64,000 bases of DNA from Oncomelania hupensis (lineage: Eukaryota; Mollusca; Gastropoda; Littorinimorpha; Pomatiopsidae), in NCBI GenBank assembly GCA_036898135.1, contig CM072513.1, positions 80,057,463 to 80,121,462 on the forward strand, written 5' to 3'. The notes beneath the pieces were generated by a model, which saw only the letters and a list, made by a program, of their open reading frames with translations, did not search any database and had not been told where the DNA came from. Position numbers and translations under genes: made by a program. Position 1 is the first letter of the stretch. Every line of letters begins with the position of its first letter. Shown in pieces: positions 10,803 through 22,271 of this stretch.

Positions 10803-11330
10803 GATCCCACGGATGAGAGCCCAAACCGAAGTCTAGTCTGTAGGCACGCACGCATTCCATCGCACGTACTTTAAAGATCCTGACGCTCATGTCCTAGACA
10901 GGCGAGTGCTGGCTAGGCCAATGCCACCAGCACAAATCCATTCTCTCCCAGCCCCGGTCGGGTTGCCCAGGATTGTGCTTAGTTGTCCGGGCGTCAGCCA
11001 AGGCGCCCAAAGGCTGCAAACGGGTGCATCTGGGAACATGAGTTGGATCCCCTATCGGCCAGCGACGTGAGAAGCTTTTGAGCTGGAGAAGCTCTACACA
11101 ACAACAACGATTGAATAACGTAAATAAATCCTGTGTCGGCCACCACTTGAGCGTTTTTTGGGCCTGGAAATGGGCCACAGAAGAAATACAAAATCAATAC
11201 AAAAATCATGTATATGAAAAAGGCAGAAGCAGTTCCTTACATGATGTGATGTTTCGAACAAGTTAGATCCTGTATCGACCAGCGCCTTGAGCAGCTCTTG
11301 AGCTTGAAAAGCGCTATATAATGATGTCAC
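10803..11330 (+). mobile_element. S5 copy plus one or two partial 3' ends
   Basis: 10803-11100 matches 29308-29605: GATGAGAG, GCACGCACGCATTCCAT, CTTTAAAGATCCTGACGCTC, CCCAGGATTGTGCT, GGCGCCCAAAGGCTGCAA. Two further 3'-end copies follow, at about 11125-11180 and 11262-11322; the last ends AAAAGCGCTATATAATGATG. This head-to-tail arrangement could come from nested insertion or local duplication. No tRNA-like head is obvious. Confidence 0.6.
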
Positions 11331-12633
11331 AGGGCAGTCTGTGATGAAACCGGGTAGACTGTGTGGGTGGAGAGTTAATGAGTTAGGGGTAGTAACTGCG
11401 TGTTGTCGTATGCGTGGTTATGCGTGCAAATCGTGTTTAAACAGCGTAGGCCGGGTAGCCAGTAAGGAAATGTACTCACGTTTTTTGGCAGAACAAGGTT
11501 TGACAGAGGAACAGTGTGGACGGTTTTTGTCTGGTGCTCTGATTTTGTGTGTTCTGGAAATAGGGTGGGATGGTTAACGAAGGATTGTGTTAACTGGTCC
11601 AGAGGAATACTAGTTATGGAAATTATTGCTTTCTAAAGTGATACACTCAGTGCAGAGTTGTGGTAAAAGATAGCAAAGATTGGTGTTAGTGGTGGTAGGT
11701 AGTGTGAGGCATTGTCCACTACAGGAACTACGCCCTACAGGATTACCCTATTTGGAAGTATTCGTTGGGAGACAGTTGGAGTAAGGTCAACGGGTGCGAT
11801 TACATTCGAACCGTGTGGGTTAGTGAAATGGTGTTTTTTCCTTACTGTGCCCAGAAACCCTAGTGCCGGCTGTTTGGGGTGTTGTACGATAGCTGTGTGT
11901 GAGGCTGGGGGAGGATGAGGATGGTTGCACTGAGGAGAGGCAGAAGAAAGGAAGAGTGCGACTGAAGGAGGGAGAATGAGGGAGGAGAATGGGGGTGGAG
12001 TGTGATGAAGGTAGGATGGAAGTGGTTGCTGTTGTTGTTGTTGGGGATGCTTGATATGAATAATGTGTTGATGTTTACATGTATTCATTTGCAGCATTGC
12101 TCATTTCATGCATTCATAATTTCATTGAGTTTCATGAATTATGTGTTTGATTACAAGTGACAATAATAGCAGCTAAAGAAGGGAAATAAGCGAGAGAGAG
12201 TCAAGGAAAGGGAAGCGGACAGCAGTTGTGCCTCCTCAAGATGCAGAAGTTAGTGAGTGTAAGAGGGGGGAGAGTGTGAGGAGGGAGGGGGACAGAATCA
12301 GGTGGACATGACATTAAAGATGCGACAAGCATGTTGCAGGTTCGACCATTCGTCGTTCGACCGTTCGACCGTTCGTCGTTCGACCGTTCGATAATTCGTC
12401 AGTTCGTCAACTGGTTAACGTGGATCGACGTTGACCAACGCCGTGCGACGACGACGACGGCACTTGGTCGTGTGGACTGAACGTTATCATCACCATCCGT
12501 AGGTCTACGTCCGCATCATTGTCTACGTCATCATCATTCCACAACCCCACCCTTTCCGTGGTGGTTGTGACGTGCATGGACGGGACCTGGCCTCGACGTC
12601 GCAGTGTAGCTGACTGGAGGAGTCCAGCTGTGA
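11331..12633. other. Unassigned, with a TTCGACC-type short tandem repeat
   Basis: Short open frames on both strands are compositionally biased. 12340-12410 carries degenerate units of GTTCGACC and GTTCGTC. G/A-rich sequence lies at 11900-12300. No domain recognised. Confidence 0.4.
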
Positions 12634-12816
12634 GACGTCGACGGTGGCAAGGCTGCCGCGACTACGGCGTCACCATCATCATCATCATCATCGTCAGCGG
12701 CGAGTGGGGGCGGCGACGCCACCACGTTTGGACATCAACAGCAGCGGTCTGATAACAGCTACGAGGAGGAGGAGGATACCTTTACGGGGACTTCGACAGG
12801 GACTTCATACCGCTAG
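12634..12816 (+). CDS. Possible terminal exon of an unknown host gene
   Basis: A 60-codon open stretch with no start codon lies between stops at 12631 and 12814. The predicted residues run from an Ala/Thr/Ser-rich part with seven consecutive Ser, through a Gly-Gly-Gly-Asp step and a Gln-Gln-Gln, to an acidic EEEED and a Thr/Gly-rich end finishing TGTSYR. This graded composition, together with an AATAAA 230 bp downstream (about 13043) followed by GT-rich sequence, would suit a disordered C-terminus plus 3' UTR. Against it, no splice acceptor with a pyrimidine tract is visible at the 5' edge, and the serine run is a TCA repeat. Function unknown; chance is a real alternative. Confidence 0.22.
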   Translation, partial: DVDGGKAAATTASPSSSSSSSAASGGGDATTFGHQQQRSDNSYEEEEDTFTGTSTGTSYR

Positions 12817-13458
12817 GTTGGCTCTTTCCTTGTTGTCCATCTCTTAACACTCGAACCCCCCCCCCCCCTCTAGTTTGATTACGTGCAACGGACATTTGCT
12901 GTGCACAGTTCGATACATAGACGTGGTTGAATAGCAACCCTCGATCATCTGACATACCATTCCATTGTTCATCGAACCATTGATTGTTTCATCACCATTT
13001 TCTTCGTTTCATGTGTAAATGTTGTATGTGTATGAGTGTGTGGCTTGAATGAATAAATAGTTTGAAAGTTGTATATATATTTGTTGTGTTTTCATCACTT
13101 CCGTCTGCGGGTAATCGCCATTCTGTCTGGGTTGTCTGCGTGAATAAGTTGTTTGTTTGTGGTGTCTGCTTGGGCAGAGTCGTGGCGGTGACAAATGACT
13201 ATAAAATAAGGGAGACAAATTGTTTGCGAAGAATTCTCTTTCTTTAGCTCTGCGTTCTGCCGAAAACACCCATTTTCAAAATTGCCCTTCCTTAAATCTC
13301 GATCTTTAACCTTCCTTCGTTAAAACTTCAAACACTGTCATTGTGGTTGTGTGTGTGTGTGTGCATATGTGTGTTCTGATTTGGCATTTAATTAATTTAT
13401 TTTGTTGTTGTTTTGCTGTAAAGCAACATGAGCTCTATTAAGGAAGGGCGCTGTACAA
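12817..13458. other. Possible 3' UTR, then spacer
   Basis: Contains C14 near 12856, AATAAA near 13043 in an AT-rich setting, and a short GT run at 13350. Ends at GAAGGGCGCTGTACAAATTA, an L2-like tail that opens into an ATT microsatellite. Confidence 0.35.
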
Positions 13459-13509
<51 letters not shown>

Positions 13510-13510
13510 T
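13459..13510. repeat. (TAT)n microsatellite
   Basis: About 17 units directly after GGGCGCTGTACAAA, as if grown from a LINE or SINE tail. Confidence 0.93.
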
Positions 13511-13534
13511 GTTTTATTTTATTTTATTTTATTT

Positions 13535-13820
13535 ACCTTATTGTCCCTTTTTCATAGGGAAATTCTGGGCTGCCTCCCCTGGGGAAAGCGTAGTCGCAGC
13601 CTGTGGCGCGCCCAAACCCACCTACCTAACATCAGTTGTGATTTTTGAAATTTTGCTGGGGAAAACCCCCGAGACGTTGCCCGAGTCGAAAGTAAGTAAT
13701 ATTTGGAGAAACATAACGCCCCGATGCTGGATCGAACCCACACCTGTCAGGCGCCATTGGTTTCTGGCCTGTGGACAAGGCAGGTAGTCCCGCCTTAGCC
13801 GACTTGGCCACAACGCTCGC

Positions 13821-13822
<2 letters not shown>
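13535..13822 (-). mobile_element. S2 SINE with class II tRNA-like head
   Basis: On the minus strand, TGGCCAAGTCGGCTAAGG (A-box-like) and GGGTTCGATCC (B-box) lie about 75 bp apart, as in Leu/Ser tRNAs with a long variable arm. A body follows, ending in a TAAAATAAAATAAAA tail at 13512-13535. A second copy lies at 47036-47245. The head does not fold as a clean tRNA, so I call a SINE, not a tRNA gene. Confidence 0.7.
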
Positions 13823-13872
<50 letters not shown>

Positions 13873-13924
13873 AATTTATTATTATTACTATTATTACTAT
13901 TATTAATAATAATATTATTATTAG

Positions 13925-13959
<35 letters not shown>

Positions 13960-13995
13960 GTATTATTAGTATTAGTATTATTAGTATTATTATTC
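13823..13995. repeat. (TAT)n with TAG/TAC variants
   Basis: About 55 units with scattered AGT and ACT changes. Confidence 0.93.
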
Positions 13996-14726
13996 TTTAG
14001 TGGCAGGTACGATAAAATAAATAAAAGTGATGTACATGGAGATAAAAAACGGCAAGAGGCAGTGCCTTACAAACACTAACGGCAGCGTGACATGATGTTT
14101 TACCCATCACGAAGACTAAGAACTCTGTTTGGCCAAACACACTGTGTGTGCGCGTGCGTGTGTGTGTGCGTGTGTGTGTGTGTGTGTATGTGTGTGTGTG
14201 TGTGCATGACGCTGATATAAATTCATAGCAACCGTTATAGGCAAAGTCAAATTCTCGGTGTCTCAAACGATTCATCAACAAGACGATATCAGGCTCCACG
14301 CAAGTCACCTCAGCCATTAAAGTGTATGTGAGGCATTTCTTGCAATTAAAAAAACAAACAAAAAAACCCCTCAGCTTCCGTTTATTCATTTAAAGGAACC
14401 CACTTTGACCACGCCCCCTCAACAGATCCTTTTAACATTCATAGTTAGTGTTGCCCCATTGACAAAATAAGCTTACAAGAAGAAATAAGTCTTTCGAATG
14501 TATAGTTTTTTAACTCATTTTTTTTATTGAATAAATACCGTAGTGCACCTTTTTATTGGAGTCAAAGCTTTCCAATAAGCTTATACACAAAGTATTAGCA
14601 GGCCGTCTTCGAAAGTTAGAGCCCAAACACAGACTATGACGCAATTGGAAAATACTTCTTTTTTTTTCTTTTCTTTTTTTTTTTTTTTTTTTTTTGGGGA
14701 GGGGGGGGGGCGAGCGGGGGAGCAAT
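13996..14726. other. Spacer with (TG)n and T/G homopolymers
   Basis: (TG)n with CG variants at 14139-14205. A T-rich run and a G-rich run lie at 14658-14715. No gene seen. Confidence 0.5.
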
Positions 14727-15313
14727 ACATTACATTACATTATTATTGCTTTAGGTCCAGCGGACTCTACCGAGCCAAATCAGGACCGGACAACCCCCAA
14801 TCTGCATAAAAGATCTGCTGAAAGAACCCCCTAGTGGTAAAACCGAAAGCTCTCCACCAGCCAGTCACTTTACAATAAAGACATCCCACGCAGGGGACGG
14901 CTGAGGCTTCACCCCAACTTATGGAACCCCCGTTTACAAAAACAAAATAGAATACAAACATCATTATAAATTATCAACAAAACACATACATATAAAATGC
15001 CTACATTGCTAAATAATAACATCATAGGAAGCCCTAGTGACCACCTGGCAGAAAGCGTCCAATATTCCCAAGCTGATCCAACAGACCCCATACACAAAAA
15101 AGGAGTCTTGTCCCGGAAGAGTTTTCAAGAAAAAAGGTAGGAGACTGGTCTAGCGAAGAAGACGATAGTATAGCAGATTGATAGAACAGAGCAGGAATGA
15201 GAAAGAGCAAATGAGAAAGACAGCGACAGTGGGAATTTAAAGCACTAAATTTCCAGAAAGTGGGGATACTATTTATACTGAAACCCCCGGCACCCCAACG
15301 GGGGTGGCGGGGG
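14727..15313 (-). mobile_element. Rep700 copy, inverted
   Basis: Inverse of the 9787 copy over its whole length, with an ATTAC repeat tail at 14727-14745 and the CCCCGTTGGGG-type end near 15300. More than 90 percent alike by eye. Confidence 0.85.
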
Positions 15314-15755
15314 ATCAGGGAGAACACAAACAGGGTAGCATTACAGCTTATGCAGTCAGTGTCACAACTACTCCAGACTAGTACGGCCTGTGTCTAATTA
15401 TGTGTGGTCTAGGCGTCCACTATGACCCTTTGCAAGAGCCGCAAAAGTTATGCACTGTTTATAGCACGCAGACGATATATATATATTGGGAACGCTTGGA
15501 CACAATTCGCCAGTATCAGCCACCTTTACTTTTAAATTTGCATGACTATAACGCCCGATGACTATAAGCAAGTAGCCATCTAGGGTGCCTCGGCAGACTT
15601 CAGGTAGATAATGTATCTAACAGCGCTTTGAGCAGCTCTTGAACTGAAAAAGCGCGATAGCGGAACGATAAAATAAAATAATTTAAAGAAATAAATCTTT
15701 TGGTGTAAATGAGGTTTTTTTTTTTTAAAGTGTTCACACTCAATTTAGTCTTTAA
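15314..15755. other. Spacer with an S5 3'-end fragment
   Basis: 15605-15660 carries TAACAGCGCTTTGAGCAGC and AAAAAGCGCGATAGCGG, an S5 end. Nothing else recognised. Confidence 0.45.
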
Positions 15756-16197
<442 letters not shown>

Positions 16198-16198
<1 letters not shown>

Positions 16199-16918
16199 AA
16201 CCCCTTGGGGTCATGAGCAATCTTGCCACTGTAGATTGTTCTAACCAATAAAGGGAAAAGTGAAAGCCCCAGTTGAAAACCTGTCTTGCCTTTGTAGGCA
16301 TGACTGATTCAATGCGGCAACAGTTACCCCCCCTCCCCCCCCCCCCTCCCCGTTGGAGTGCCGGGGGTTTCAGTATAAATAGTATCCCCACTTTCTGGAA
16401 ATTTAGTGCTTTAAATTCCCACTGTCGCTGTCTTCCTCATTTGCTCTTTCCCATTCCTGATATGTCCTATCACTCTGCTATACTATCTTCTTCTTTGCTA
16501 GATCAATGACCTACCTTTTTTCTTGAAAATTCTTACTGGACAAGACTCCTTGTTAGTGTATGAGGTCTGTTGGATCAGCTTGGGAGTGTTGGACGCTTTC
16601 TGCCGGGTGGTCACTAGGGCTTCCTATGATTGTATTATTTAGCACTATAGGCATTTTATATGTATATGTTTTGTTGATGATTTATAATGATGTTTGTATT
16701 CTATTTTGTTTTTGTAACCGGGGGTTCGAGTAGTTGGGGTAAAGCCTCAGCCGTCCCCTGCGTGGGATGTCTTTATTGTAAAGTGACTGGCCGGTGGAGG
16801 GCATTCAATTTTCCCACTAGGGTTGTTTCGGCAGATCTTTTATGCGGATTGGGGGTTGTCCGGTCCTGATTTGGCTCGGAAGAGTCCGCTGGACCTAAAG
16901 CAACAATCAATCAATCAA
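16198..16918 (+). mobile_element. Rep700 copy, near full length
   Basis: Begins ACCCCTTGGGGTCATGAGC as in the 41290 copy, which defines the 5' end of the repeat. A C-rich expansion sits at 16327-16352. Ends GACCTAAAGCAACAATC with a CAAT tail. Contains TTTCAGTATAAATAGTATCC, a TATA-like box shared by the long copies. Confidence 0.88.
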
Positions 16919-17262
16919 TTAAAAACAATCTATCTATATATATATATAGATATATGATGCGTCTTCCTAGTATTGTAGGCCTCTGAACACTTTCAGCGCA
17001 GCCGAACCTTTGAGGTCACTGAAGAGGGAGTAGGCTATACAGTAAGGAAGGGCGCAGGCGATCTTTTTGCAAGCGTGTTATTTTATGTACGGAGCTCGCA
17101 GTGTGGCAAATAACCAAACTTGTCCCGCAAAATGTCTGTCAACTTGACGTCATGTTTGTGCGGCTCGGCATCTTGTTTGGCTGCCTTGTCGTTGCCCGTC
17201 TTCACAACCCAGAAATAAATGGCTTGGAGGTTGAATTTTCAACTCCAGAAAGTGAAGAAGTT

Positions 17263-17266
<4 letters not shown>
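16919..17266. other. Spacer
   Basis: Short TA-rich palindromic run at 16930-16955. No gene seen. Confidence 0.4.

Positions 17267-17344
<78 letters not shown>
17267..17344. repeat. (GA)n microsatellite
   Basis: About 39 units. Confidence 0.96.
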
Positions 17345-17345
<1 letters not shown>

Positions 17346-17452
17346 AAAACTACTTTCTCTCTTTCTTAAGGATGACTCTGTCTATCTCTGTTTTTCTGTT
17401 TCTCGCTCTGTCTGTCTCTTTGTCTCATTCGCTCTTTCCCTTGTCCCACCGC

Positions 17453-17675
17453 CGTAGCTCAAGTGGTAGAGCGTTCGCCTGGCACACTGATGACCCAGGT
17501 TCGAATCCCGTCGTGGGCGATATAAAATGTGACAATTTTCACGGTCCATTTTAGCAGTATGATTGCTGTGGAGGTTCAGTGTTGATTCAGGTCCCTACCC
17601 CTTGTTCCCTGGGATGGTTAATCCCATGTGTCATATCGCCAATGCAGGGTGTAGACGTTAAACCTCAATGTACGT
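17453..17675 (+). mobile_element. S3 tRNA-derived SINE
   Basis: The head reads GCCGTAGCTCAAGTGGTAGA (A box) and AGGTTCGAATCCCG (B box). A body with AGCAGTATGATTGCTGTGG, TGATTCAGGTCC and CATATCGCCAATGCAGG follows, ending near TTAAACCTCAATG. The T-stem halves do not pair, so it is a SINE promoter head and not a tRNA gene. Same order at 51815-52070 and 57250-57480. Confidence 0.82.
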
Positions 17676-17689
17676 TCGTTCTCTCCCTT

Positions 17690-17697
17690 GCTCTCTC

Positions 17698-17754
<57 letters not shown>

Positions 17755-17814
17755 ATCTGTCTCTTTCCAAGTCTCTTCACTTATCTCTGGTCTCAGTCTC
17801 TCCCTCCGTCTCAG

Positions 17815-17845
<31 letters not shown>
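17690..17845. repeat. (CT)n microsatellite, interrupted
   Basis: Pure CT at about 17697-17752 and 17817-17840, with mixed pyrimidines between. It follows the S3 SINE. Confidence 0.93.
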
Positions 17846-18156
17846 ATGGGATAGGAAGGGTGGTGGTTGCCTAACATTGTTTAAAGATCATGAGGAAGAT
17901 GTTGGTGTGATTGTGTGTGCGTGCATGTGTGTGAGTGCATGTGTGTGTGATTTCTATGATTTCCAAGTTAATGTTAAAGGTTATTTATTATGTTAATTTG
18001 TTAAGGGACAGATTGGAAGATTAGACTTCTTATTAGTCTAAAATCTTTATCCCTAATAAAAAAAAGTTTCAAAAAGTTTCAAAAAAAAGTTTCTCTCTCT
18101 CTCTCTCTCTCTCTCTCTACCTCCCCTTTTCCCCTCAATCCCCATGGTTTTATGAG
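17846..18156. other. Spacer
   Basis: GT-rich at 17905-17950, AAAAAGTTTC repeated three times at 18060-18092, (CT)n at 18091-18118. No gene. Confidence 0.45.
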
Positions 18157-19617
18157 TGTGATAAGAGGCCAGATTTACACAGCTCTATAGCTTCTCGCCT
18201 TACTTAGTCAGCTGTAACCTTAGTAGAGTAATGTTATGCAGCAGACGACAGAAGTCTACTGTGGGCTACACATTTGTATGCTGACGCTGGCTCAGTAGGC
18301 CGTGACATCATTCAGCTTACGTATAGCAGTAGTAACGCTACACACCACTAGGTGGAGCCTCTTGTAGTTTTAGTGTCCCGGGCTTACTGCTGACCACCGG
18401 GGTAGAGAGTCATTCTGCGTTCGACTTGCATAGAGATAGGAGCTAGGCTCTAAGGGATATCTCCACTTGAAGACTAAAAGCAGGAACTGGTGACATTCTA
18501 TTCAACCTAGTTAGCCACAGCCTGACATTGTCAAAAAGGTAAATGAACTATCTTTTATTTCATAGCGATGTATTGATATTATTGTTGAATTATGTTTGTG
18601 AAGTTTACCATGTTTAAAATTGTGATTGTTAGTCAAACTTTGCATGACCACGTGGCGAACAGGACCGGTTGCGACGCCATGACGTAGTCCCTACGGACCC
18701 TCTGTTGTTTAGCCTATATGTATGATTACAGACCAGTGGCTGTACCGGAGAATGTGTATAATATTATTATTTTTCTATGTGTGTATTTAGCCCTGATGTA
18801 TATTTATATACATGTATGTATGGGAATTAGAGTGAAGATTCCAGTGGACCACGGACTTAGCAGAATGTTCGACGCTTCTTTATGTATATAAGTGGAGGTA
18901 ATCACTGAGGGCTATTTCTGCCTTCAGTGAGACGCTCTGCACACACCTAGTATACACGGTGATGCAGAATTTCGTCTCATATGTTACAGACGAGCAGGCA
19001 TCGTGAGCCCGATCAGAAACAAGACAAATAAAAGTCTTCACTGACATTCGGCCTGTATTGGAGCCTCAAGCACTGCCCGACAAGAGCCCACCAGTCTGTC
19101 AACAAGCAGAAGAATCCACAACAACACAGCTCATCAAAGAATCAACCACAACACAGCTCATCGAATCTAGAGCCAAGTTACATTTGCACCAGTGCACCCC
19201 AACCTGTTAGCAAAGGACATCACAAGTCCACCTTTCCAGAAGACTGACCCGTTAGGCAGACAGCCCCACTAGCCCTATGATGAAACAGTAGCTTCACAGA
19301 ATTATCAAGAAGCGAACCATTCAAAGTGATATTTGAACTTTTAAGTTAGTATCGTGATTAGCAGATCTTGTATAGAGTAGAGGAAATAAATGTGTGATAT
19401 TTACTGTTAACAAGTGGCTGGACTACCTATGTCTCATAGCCGTGTGAGAGCTAGTGTGACCGTGATCTTTTACCATTTTCTTTCTATCTCTGTACCCCAG
19501 CCTAAACACAGACACAGTTGAATCACGGGGAGATTAACTAGCGATCCCATCGATGAAGGACGAGTGGGTAATAGCATTCCATTGTGCAGACCCAGCAACA
19601 ATAGACCCACCGTCACA
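18157..19617 (+). mobile_element. Solo LTR copy 4 (1461 bp), reference orientation
   Basis: Begins TGTGATAAG and ends CCGTCACA. The flanking 5-mers ATGAG (18152) and ATGGG (19618) differ at one base, suggesting an older insertion. Transcription signals are clearest here: TATA-like TATGTATATAAG at 18882-18893, then the conserved CAGTGAGACGCTCTGCACAC, then AAATAAAAG near 19027 and AAATAAA near 19384 as possible polyadenylation signals. This gives a U3-R-U5 order with a long U3 of about 730 bp. No internal domains are attached. Confidence 0.78.
18882..18893 (+). promoter_or_regulatory. TATA-like box in solo LTR
   Basis: TATGTATATAAG lies about 40 bp upstream of a block conserved in all four copies. 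Inference from position only. Confidence 0.4.
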
Positions 19618-19984
19618 ATGGGCTAATGCCTGAAATCAATCAATAATTCTCTCTCTGTCTGTGTCTCCCTGTCTGTCTCTCTCTTTTTCTCCCTCTCTTC
19701 CTCTCTTCCTCTCTCTCTCTCTCTCTCTCTCTCTTTCACACTCTTTCTCACTCACTCTCTCTTTCTCACCATTTTATTACCATTTTTTTTGAGTGTGTTT
19801 TTACTTTTTAATCTCGTCTTTTATATAGGCTTAATTCTAACATACACAAAATTATAAATCTATCCATGCATGGCAAATCTTAATTGTGTAATTATTATTT
19901 TCTCTGATCCACAACCACCACTCTTCTCTCTTCTGCTTTTGGCTAGAAACTTCTTAAGATGTGAGCTTTTTTAAAAACATTTTT
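19618..19984. other. Spacer with CT-rich tract
   Basis: Imperfect CT tract at 19650-19770; the remainder is AT-rich. No gene. Confidence 0.45.
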
Positions 19985-20445
19985 TTGTCATCTCCATCTT
20001 CCTATATGCTTGCGAAACATGGACCCTCACAGCAGATCTCCAACGAAGAATACAAAGCATGGAGATGAGGTGCTACAGAAGACTTCTGGGCATTTCCTAT
20101 ACCCAGCACATCACCAACGACGAAGTCCGACAGACCATCGCACAAGCGATTGGACAACACGATGACCTGCTCACAGTGGTGAAAAAACGGAAACTCCGAT
20201 GGTATGGCCACGTCACCAGAGCATCAGGTCTTGCCAAGACCATCCTGCAAGGCACAGTGCAAGGAGGTAGAAGAAGAAGGAGACCGAAAAAGAGGTGGGA
20301 GGACAACATTCGAGAATGGACTGGTTTGACACTGAGCGAAACAATCAGGGATGCTGAGGACAGGGAAAGATGGAGTACGCTGGTTAAACGAAAATCTGTG
20401 GTGCCCCTACGACCTCCGAGTTACGGGATAGGATAGGATAGGAAG
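19985..20445 (+). mobile_element. LINE-G copy D, 3' fragment
   Basis: Codes for the last ~140 residues of the LINE-G protein, 125 of them from the first Met at 20059 to the stop at 20436. It includes the KRKLRWYGHVTR and KKRWEDNIREWTG motifs and reads open to a TAG made by the GGATAGGATAGGA tail. 5' truncated at CATCTCCATCTTCC. It serves as the empty-site reference for the MITE in copy E (see 55036). Confidence 0.88.
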
Positions 20446-20671
20446 TAATTTACTAACAAAATTAAAAGACGAAGTTCCAACGCTCCCTGTGACCCCGTTG
20501 CCAGACCTAACGTCGAATGACAGAAGATCAATCAATATTTCATTTATTGTCTATTCACACATTCAGGTGATATTAGACATTAATTAATAACAACAACAAT
20601 ATAAATCAAATCACAACTAAGAAATCTTATAACAAAATGGAATGAAAGGGGAAGAAGGATTTAACACCAAA

Positions 20672-21445
20672 CTATAAAAGTCTACCAATAGGAGTCATTG
20701 CAATAATTTTCACAACTGCTGTTATCTGTGAATGATGTAATACATCATCTATAGAATGTCCATATTCAGTCAAAAGATGTCCTTGGTTTTCGTACATTGC
20801 ATTTAAAACTGGACATTCAAATAAAATATGGTAAACTGATATATTTTTGCCACACATACACTGTATATCTGCTGAATATTTAGTATTCCATGAGTTCATT
20901 CTTAACTTGTATATTAATTTTGACAACTGTCGTGAACAGTTCGGTATAGTAACCTTTTTAATGCTAGTATCTTGACATACTACTTTTTCTAATAAGGAAT
21001 ACATTTCAGGACAACACATACTCAAGTTGACAGAAATGGAATCTAATGATCTTAGTGCTCCCTCTTTGGCTAACGTGTCACACACTTCATTCCAATGAAT
21101 TCCACAATGTGATGGAACCCAACAGAAATCAACAACTATACCTCTAGAGAATATACAATGGATCATATGTTTAATTTCATATATGAATTCATTTCTTACT
21201 TTGGAATTACCCTGTTTTAAAGCATACAAAACCGCTTTTGAATCGACACAAATCAGTAAACCTAAGAGCTCTAACGGTAAAGTCATAATGTAATTTAGAG
21301 CCATTACAATAGCATAAAGCTCACTCGTAAAGATAGAAAACCCCTTTCCTAGATAATATGAGCGTCTTACATTTAATGCAGGAATGATAAAGGCCGATCC
21401 ACTATCTAAAGAATCTAATACCGAACCATCTGTAAAAATCTTCAA
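20672..21445 (-). CDS. LINE-R RNase H domain and zinc-binding tail (257 codons)
   Basis: RNase HI removes LINE RNA from RNA:DNA hybrids. All four catalytic acids are visible: D6 in FTDGS, E42 in SELYAI, D68 in VDSKAVL and D123 in CDTLAKEGA, preceded by the usual WVPSHCGI. A C-x1-C-x7-H-x4-C cluster at residues 196-211 matches the tail of many LINE proteins with this domain. The frame is also open upstream of the first Met to the junction at 21580. The reverse transcriptase part is not in the window. RNase H at this position is known from I, R1, LOA and related clades; I cannot choose between them. Inactive as a unit because it is truncated and split. Confidence 0.85.
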   Translation of the reverse strand: MKIFTDGSVLDSLDSGSAFIIPALNVRRSYYLGKGFSIFTSELYAIVMALNYIMTLPLELLGLLICVDSKAVLYALKQGNSKVRNEFIYEIKHMIHCIFSRGIVVDFCWVPSHCGIHWNEVCDTLAKEGALRSLDSISVNLSMCCPEMYSLLEKVVCQDTSIKKVTIPNCSRQLSKLIYKLRMNSWNTKYSADIQCMCGKNISVYHILFECPVLNAMYENQGHLLTEYGHSIDDVLHHSQITAVVKIIAMTPIGRLL

Positions 21446-22076
21446 ATGGTGTAAATAAGTATTTGCAATATGCTCTTTTACCTCAGTAACTAAGAGATTA
21501 GTGTTATCATCTTTTTTAGTTACACTATAATCAATGTTAAAATTTGCATTTCTGTGCTCCCATGGTGGAATAGGTGATAATAGAGAAATTGAGCGTGCGT
21601 TCGTAATTGCTTTCCGTAACGTAGCCGTAGAGCATCGTTGGTGTATTACTACAGTAAATGCAAATTAGTACCCTACGACTACGAAAATGATACGTACTTT
21701 AGAAAGAGGGATTGAGCGCAAGTCCTTATATACTGTCCGTACCGTAAGTGTAATCGCGTGAAAACTCACATTTGTAATGAGAAGGGAGGCAACACTATGC
21801 GTATGACGTAATTATTATTCTGCTGAAAAAAAATGCAACACATGAACATTCGGCCATCTGTTGGACTAGATTGTGGTTCAAATTGAATCCTACTATTAGG
21901 ACATATATATCACAGCAATGATTATATTATCATAGAAATGCTCCTGTTTATTTATTAATTGTACAGTGAACTTCGGATATAGTAAAGTGCCCTGGGACCA
22001 AATAAATCTTTAGTATAACCGAATATTTAATATAACCGAAAATCCGTTTACAGTAAAGTTTTTAAAGTTTACTTTA

Positions 22077-22200
22077 CTATAACCGAAACTTCGTTTATAA
22101 TACAGTTTTAGAGGTTTACTTGACTATAACCGACTTCGTTTATAATAACGATTTTAGAGGGTTAATTTAGCATAACCGAAACTTTGTTTTTGTTTTAATT
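22077..22200. repeat. Subterminal ~47-bp tandem repeat of the pogo-like element
   Basis: Three to four diverged units carry ATAACCGAAACTT and TTTTAGAGG. Such units near the end could act as multiple transposase binding sites (inference). Confidence 0.6.
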
Positions 22201-22271
22201 AAACGTTTACTAATCCGACACTCTCATTATAAAGAGACAGAAAACGCTGGTCTAAAGTGTATGTGGGTGCA

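Noticed and set aside
11735..12097. Minus-strand protein with a Gln run
   Set aside because: Composition follows a GTT repeat and G-rich tract; no conserved domain.
17453..17521. tRNA gene
   Set aside because: A and B boxes are present, but the T-stem does not pair and the same head plus body recurs twice, so it is a SINE.
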